From positions 1-44,553 of the forward strand of contig JAQICS010000015.1 in the NCBI GenBank assembly GCA_027858435.1: a DNA stretch of 44,553 nt, written 5' to 3'. The translations under genes and the position numbers were made by a program. Under the pieces are notes generated by a model. The model was not told the DNA's origin. It did not search any database and saw only the letters and a program-made list of their open reading frames with translations. The stretch is from Patescibacteria group bacterium (GTDB lineage: Bacteria > Patescibacteriota > Patescibacteriia > Patescibacteriales > UBA12465). Shown here piece by piece: positions 39,791 through 44,553 of the stretch; position 1 is the first letter of the stretch; every line of letters starts with the position of its first letter.

Positions 39791-39893
39791 GCCTATAGCT
39801 CATTTAGTAGAGCAACTCCCTTTTAAGGAGACGGTCCCAGGTTCTCATACTAAAAACAGGGATTCGATTCCCCTAGGGACTACGAAGTAAAAA
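39791..39893 (+). pseudogene. Chimeric tRNA pseudogene: 5' tRNA-Lys(TTT) body joined to 3' tRNA-Glu fragment
   Basis: GCCTATAGCTCATTTAGTAGAGCAACTCCCTTTTAAGGAGACGGTCCCAGGTTC then TCATACTAAAAACAGGGATTCGATTCCCCTAGGGACTACG; acceptor arms do not pair. Confidence 0.75.
39863..39893 (+). repeat. Right copy of 31-bp direct repeat (putative att site)
   Basis: Identical to 31097-31127. Confidence 0.9.
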
Positions 39894-40043
39894 GAGTTAG
39901 TATTATACTAGTTCTTTTTTTTAAATAATGTTTAGAGATATCTCATCTTTACCAAAATTCCTCTGAAAATCAATAAGTTTTTAACAAATATTGATCAAGG
40001 TAGGTATGAGCAGGCCAGATGCACAGTGTTATATTTATGTAAT

Positions 40044-40322
40044 TTAATCTAATTTTGTTTCAACTGCAATAACATCTGTCAGTGCTGTGAATTTGTGATA
40101 AATATTTGGGGGTATTGTAATTTTTTTTGGTGCCGTAACGTGGTGAGTTTCTGTACCAACGATTAGCTCCACTTCCCCTTTTATTACAAATACTACATCT
40201 GGATAATCGTGTTCATGATCAGAAGCAACGGCACCTTTTTCTCCACAAAAAAAATAAACATTGTCACAATCATATGCAACAAATCCTTTACCTTCATCAA
40301 TTTTTTCTATTTCTTCAAACAT
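40044..40322 (-). CDS. Cupin domain protein
   Basis: SDHEHDYPDVVFVIKGEVELIVG...ITIPPNIYHKFTAL. Confidence 0.85.
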   Translation of the reverse strand: MFEEIEKIDEGKGFVAYDCDNVYFFCGEKGAVASDHEHDYPDVVFVIKGEVELIVGTETHHVTAPKKITIPPNIYHKFTALTDVIAVETKLD

Positions 40323-40518
40323 ATTTATGTAGATAAAAATTAAATTAAATTACTTCAGTTAACACTTTCACATGATGCAAAGTTTTTATTTTTCTTCCTT
40401 ACTAATTATTGTAAAAAAAGAAATTTAGATGAAAGAAATTTATACTCCTTATTATTCTTTTTCTAAAATGATAGCGTAAGAGAAAGTTTATATTATCTAA
40501 ATTTCTAGAACCGCATAT

Positions 40519-41091
40519 TTAGGTGTTAGGCGTAGTTTTATTTTTTCTCGTAGCAAAATATAATTGCGCTTGTGTTAGAGTTGCGCTTACTTGGACTACA
40601 AACATTGTAAAAAATAGAATTTTAAATCCCCATTGATTTACTATTAATGTTCCAATAAATGAAGCAACTCCTACGGCTAAAAAAGCGCCTCCACCTTCAA
40701 ATCCCCATTGTTCACCTTCTTTACCTTTTTGAACATACTTAGCAAACAAAGCGGTTAACGGTGCTGATAAACAGGCTGTTCCGAGTGCAAATACTACTTG
40801 TAGAAAAAATAATTGCCATGGACTGGATATCATTAAATACAAAAGACTACCTAAAGCATAAAATCCGTATCCAAAAATTGTAATAAGTTCTTTGTTAAAC
40901 CTGTCAGACAATTTACCAACTATTATCATTAACACTCCTGTGCACACACTAAAAACCGTGACTGTAAAACCAATGTCTAATAAACTACCGCCAATTTTTT
41001 CAACAAACACGGCATAAAATGGTCCAATTAAGTTATCACCAAAATTTGCCATCAAACTGGCACTTAATAATATTTTGTATCCTTTTTTCAT
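40519..41091 (-). CDS. Half-size MFS transporter-like protein (about 6 TM)
   Basis: IGFTVTVFSVCTGVLMIIVGKLSDRFNKE; only 190 aa. Confidence 0.75.
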   Translation of the reverse strand: MKKGYKILLSASLMANFGDNLIGPFYAVFVEKIGGSLLDIGFTVTVFSVCTGVLMIIVGKLSDRFNKELITIFGYGFYALGSLLYLMISSPWQLFFLQVVFALGTACLSAPLTALFAKYVQKGKEGEQWGFEGGGAFLAVGVASFIGTLIVNQWGFKILFFTMFVVQVSATLTQAQLYFATRKNKTTPNT

Positions 41092-41134
41092 ATTAAGGAG
41101 ATTTAAAATTTTATTTTACTTTCCGAGAAAAAAA

Positions 41135-41770
41135 TTATTTCGTTAATAATTGGTAAATATTTTTTTTATTAAAATCTATTTGGAAAAATTTTTTAAATAA
41201 TATCTTAAATTCTTTTTCATTGATATTTTTCTTAAAACTTTTCACAAAATTTATAAAATTATTTTTGCCTTTATAGTTAATTAATTTATCTACCAATAAA
41301 TAGCTGTAGCTAAACAATGATCTGTCAAATTGATAATGACAGGAAATAAGCCTACCCACTTTATCTACATCAATAACTTCTTGGTATTTTTGCCCAGCAA
41401 GATAACAGGCAAGCCCTTCATTTATCCAAGATGGCAATGTACCACCCGTAGCCTGTAAAAAGAAAAAATGTGAGAGCTCATGTTTTAAAATTTTTTGAAA
41501 ATCTTTTTTTTGGAAAACGGATTCGGATTCAAATTTTTCTGGTTCAAGAATGAATAAAAATTTTTCTCTCCAGAACCAAGCAACTAATTTTTTATCAGTT
41601 TTTTGTTCTCTTATATAATCTATTTCACTTCTTGACTTTAACAAAAATAATAATGGTTTATATTTTATTTTATAATCCCAAAAAATTTCCAAATCTTTAA
41701 TGTGGTTATTTAAAATAACTTGAATTGACTTTTTACTATCATTAAATTTTTCAACTTTTAATACTGTCAT
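41135..41770 (-). CDS. Gluzincin-like putative metallopeptidase (MA-like)
   Basis: ILKHELSHFFFLQATGGTLPSWINEGLACYLAGQ. Confidence 0.7.
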   Translation of the reverse strand: MTVLKVEKFNDSKKSIQVILNNHIKDLEIFWDYKIKYKPLLFLLKSRSEIDYIREQKTDKKLVAWFWREKFLFILEPEKFESESVFQKKDFQKILKHELSHFFFLQATGGTLPSWINEGLACYLAGQKYQEVIDVDKVGRLISCHYQFDRSLFSYSYLLVDKLINYKGKNNFINFVKSFKKNINEKEFKILFKKFFQIDFNKKNIYQLLTK

Positions 41771-41936
41771 AAATAACTTTTTATTATTTAAGATAATGTC
41801 AGGGAGATACGAAGTTTTCTGAAGCGTAGTTGAAGAAAATTTGGGTGAGGTCTTTCAGAAAAGACCGAATCTGATACGCGCTGTTAGTTGATGTAAATAA
41901 ATTCGCGAGCGATAGCGAGCATCGTTCGAGCAAATT

Positions 41937-43412
41937 TTATATTTTAAATTCTGGAACAGAATTTGTTTTCATTATTTCTTGTTCTTTATTTTTAGTAATA
42001 TTATATAAATACAAACCATAACTATCTTTTTCTAATTGTTTAGAGTAGATCAAATAGTTATCATCTAAAAATTCTACATTATAAATCTGATCGTTGTGGT
42101 CATTTAGTTTTTCAATAGCGAAATAATTTTTATTATTTAAGTTTGCAATATCTACTTTATCTCCGAAATTAAATTCATCAACAAAATATTTTGTGTCTTC
42201 AAGTCTTTTATATGCACTATAGGCTATAATAAAATGGCCATTATCTTTTTTTATTATATCATCGATCAATATTTGTGTGTCATATTTTCTTGCTTCTTGT
42301 TTAAAGCTGTCAAAAATTTCCCATTGTTTATTTTGTTTTTCGTCAAAATAATAAATTGAGTTTCCTGCAATTGGCGCAGGAGCACTTTGTTCTAAAACAA
42401 AACCACCATCATCAAGCCAAAATATTTTCTCCGGTTGCCAATTTAACTTTTCTTGGTCCCAAGCTTGCATGTCAAGGTTAAAAGTATTTTGTTGTCTGAA
42501 TTTTTCGGTAAAAAAATCGGATTCATTAATCTCGGAAAAGCGAGGTGTTTCCCAAAGTCCCGAACATTCTGGTGCCCATCTTTTTTGCCAATAATTCATT
42601 ATAGCGCCATCAGAACTAATGCTTCTTATTCCAATTTTGGAGCTATCTATTTCTTCTTGTGTTATACAAAGATAATCACCTGTCCATTTTCCATTTTCAT
42701 CTATTATTTTATCCAGATCTGATTCTTTGATGAAAAATTCATCATTTGAGCCGAATAATTTTTTAGAACTTTCAGCGTCACCATCAACATTGATTGTCCA
42801 AATTTCTCCATCAGATAACTTTTTTGTTGTTGGATTATATATTCTCCTGACGTAAGCAATCTTGCTATTATCTGGGAAAATTATTGGATTAAACGAAGCC
42901 ATGTTATTCTTTTCTGTGAGCCTAACTATGTCTCCGCTCGCTATATTTTTTAAATATATATCTGAATTACCCTCAAAACCACCTTCTTTTAGTGTGTAGA
43001 CAATAAATTCTTGATCTTTAGACAAATCAAAATCTAAAATATCATTTGAGCTTAGAATAATATTTTTTTCAGTGGTACTTGGGGTATACAATATTAAATT
43101 ATTGTCGGTTTTGTATAATATTTTTTTCGTTATTTTTTCGATTGTGGTATGTATTTGTGGCTCGTCTTGTGTTTGAATTATTTCTTTATTACTGGTTTCA
43201 GAAATTATATTTTCCAAATTTTTAGGTTCTTGGTTTAAATTTTGCGAATTCCAAACATTTACACTAATAACAGTTGCAATAATTAAAAACAGAACTACAC
43301 CAATTAAAACCCACCAAAATGATTTTTTAGATTTTAGTTGTTTTTGTTGTTGATTATCTAGAGCGGAATCTAAGTCGTTTTTAGAATCGTTTTGATTTTT
43401 TTGTTCTTCCAT
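41937..43412 (-). CDS. TM-anchored TolB-like/beta-propeller protein
   Basis: N-terminal TM; SNDILDFDLSKDQEFIVYTLKEGG...FNPIIFPDNSKIAYVRRI repeats. Confidence 0.65.
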   Translation of the reverse strand: MEEQKNQNDSKNDLDSALDNQQQKQLKSKKSFWWVLIGVVLFLIIATVISVNVWNSQNLNQEPKNLENIISETSNKEIIQTQDEPQIHTTIEKITKKILYKTDNNLILYTPSTTEKNIILSSNDILDFDLSKDQEFIVYTLKEGGFEGNSDIYLKNIASGDIVRLTEKNNMASFNPIIFPDNSKIAYVRRIYNPTTKKLSDGEIWTINVDGDAESSKKLFGSNDEFFIKESDLDKIIDENGKWTGDYLCITQEEIDSSKIGIRSISSDGAIMNYWQKRWAPECSGLWETPRFSEINESDFFTEKFRQQNTFNLDMQAWDQEKLNWQPEKIFWLDDGGFVLEQSAPAPIAGNSIYYFDEKQNKQWEIFDSFKQEARKYDTQILIDDIIKKDNGHFIIAYSAYKRLEDTKYFVDEFNFGDKVDIANLNNKNYFAIEKLNDHNDQIYNVEFLDDNYLIYSKQLEKDSYGLYLYNITKNKEQEIMKTNSVPEFKI

Positions 43413-43634
43413 ATTGTTTGAATTTTAAAATATAAATTTTTTCTTATTAATTTTTCAGAATTAACCGAAAAGAATTTATTTATTTTAGCTAACTTTAAAA
43501 CATGTAATAAGTTGCGATTGTAAGGAGTGATTTAGACTGAGAGACTGTAAGACTTGAACCTCATATTTTTTGTTAGTGAGCGTGATTGAAGTACAAGCGA
43601 AAGTGTAACTTCCCCCCTGAGTTTGCTTAAGGTT

Positions 43635-44216
43635 TTATTCTTTTAATCCGGTTTTATAAATTTTTTCTAACCATTCTTTTCTTTGTTTTTCAGAAGACAT
43701 TTTTACAGATCCAAAATAGTTTTTGTAAACTGGTTTTATGCCACAAAAATTCATACTACCTTTCATCATTTTAAATCCTGGATCACCAATAAACCACTTA
43801 TAATACCAAGGAGGCGAATCCATAGTTACAATAACACGAGCAGATTTATCTGAAAGTAGCTTATCCCATTTTGGTAATATTCCTGTTGATTTTTGATATT
43901 TAAAAGCAAATCCAGAATGAAAAATAATTTCAAAAAATACTTTAAGTAATGCAGGAGGAGTTGCCCACCAAGTTGGATAGGCGAAAACTAAATGATTTGC
44001 CCAAGTAATTAACTTTTGAGCTTCCAATAAATCTGCAGATAACTTTGGATTTTCCTTATGTTCATATTTTATAAATTTCTCTAAATCTAAATCAGTTAAA
44101 GATAAAATCTCGGCTTCATTTTTAGATTTATTTACACCTTCAAGATATTTATCTGCAAGAGCATTGCAAAAACTATTTTCTTTAGGATGTGCTTTTATTA
44201 AAAGTATTTTTCTCAT
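43635..44216 (-). CDS. NAD(P)H:quinone oxidoreductase / flavodoxin-fold family protein
   Basis: ILLIKAHPKENSFCNALADKYLEG, HLVFAYPTWWATPPALLKVFFE. Confidence 0.9.
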   Translation of the reverse strand: MRKILLIKAHPKENSFCNALADKYLEGVNKSKNEAEILSLTDLDLEKFIKYEHKENPKLSADLLEAQKLITWANHLVFAYPTWWATPPALLKVFFEIIFHSGFAFKYQKSTGILPKWDKLLSDKSARVIVTMDSPPWYYKWFIGDPGFKMMKGSMNFCGIKPVYKNYFGSVKMSSEKQRKEWLEKIYKTGLKE

Positions 44217-44553
44217 AACAATTATTAATGATAAAATTTATAAAATTATCCTTTTTGCTCTTAAAAATCTCAAGTAAATTTCACATAACGTTAGTAATAA
44301 TTGGAGTTCAGAAGACTGAAGGTCAAGGAATTTGGGAAAATCATGAGTTGAAGGATTTTCCAATTATCACTTATTAGGCGAGGGTTTATTTCACTTACAT
44401 TACTAATTATAATTGATTTTAAAACAAAATAAAAGCGCAGCGTCCCCTTGAGTTGTGCTAATTCTTTCCTTTTAATCGATAAATTTAAAACTGTTGATTA
44501 TGGAATTAAAAATTGTTTCATAATCATTTTTTTTGTCATCAGAGTATGAAAAA

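Larger units (their letters stand above)
31117..39893. mobile_element. Putative tRNA-targeted genomic island carrying metal (copper-like) resistance/sensing genes; no integrase seen
   Basis: Flanked by tRNA-Glu 3'-end direct repeats; coherent minus-strand metal-handling operon inside. Confidence 0.65.

Noticed and set aside
40000-44553. Integron gene-cassette array (one-gene units, structured spacers, a GCCTAAC motif)
   Set aside because: Consensus GTTRRRY/RYYYAAC pairs do not recur at each boundary and no integrase is in the window; kept only as separate structural observations

Overview
AT-rich bacterial window that looks like Patescibacteria/CPR, judged from gene content and lineage-typical hypotheticals. 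Housekeeping loci include gyrB, tpiA, pgk, def, fmt, clpB, a lexA-umuC SOS operon, and cell-envelope genes. The most notable observations are as follows. (1) An ~8.8 kb metal-handling (probably copper) island lies between an intact tRNA-Glu and a 31-bp perfect copy of that tRNA's 3' end. The distal copy is fused to a truncated tRNA-Lys. The island encodes a BlaI/CopY-type repressor, an M56 (BlaR1-type) peptidase with a Cys/Met/His-rich tail in place of a drug sensor, a DUF2318 lipoprotein, a rhodanese, an HMA-HMA-TauE/DsbD-like-cupredoxin protein, an HMA-TM-DsbA fusion and a CopA-type ATPase. Both island promoters carry a near-identical 17-bp dyad over the -10 box. (2) A pgk-linked operon holds a degenerate enolase, a domain-deleted iPGM that has lost most catalytic residues, and an HtrA/PDZ protein that has lost its catalytic triad. 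(3) One ORF fuses a WecA/MraY-family glycosyltransferase to QueH. (4) A membrane-anchored Clp ATPase with eroded pore loops sits divergently from a canonical CIRCE-controlled clpB. (5) A TPR gene is split by one in-frame TAA and abuts tRNA-Thr. (6) A LexA box sits inside the spacer of the lexA promoter. All calls come from reading the sequence and supplied translations; no searches were run.
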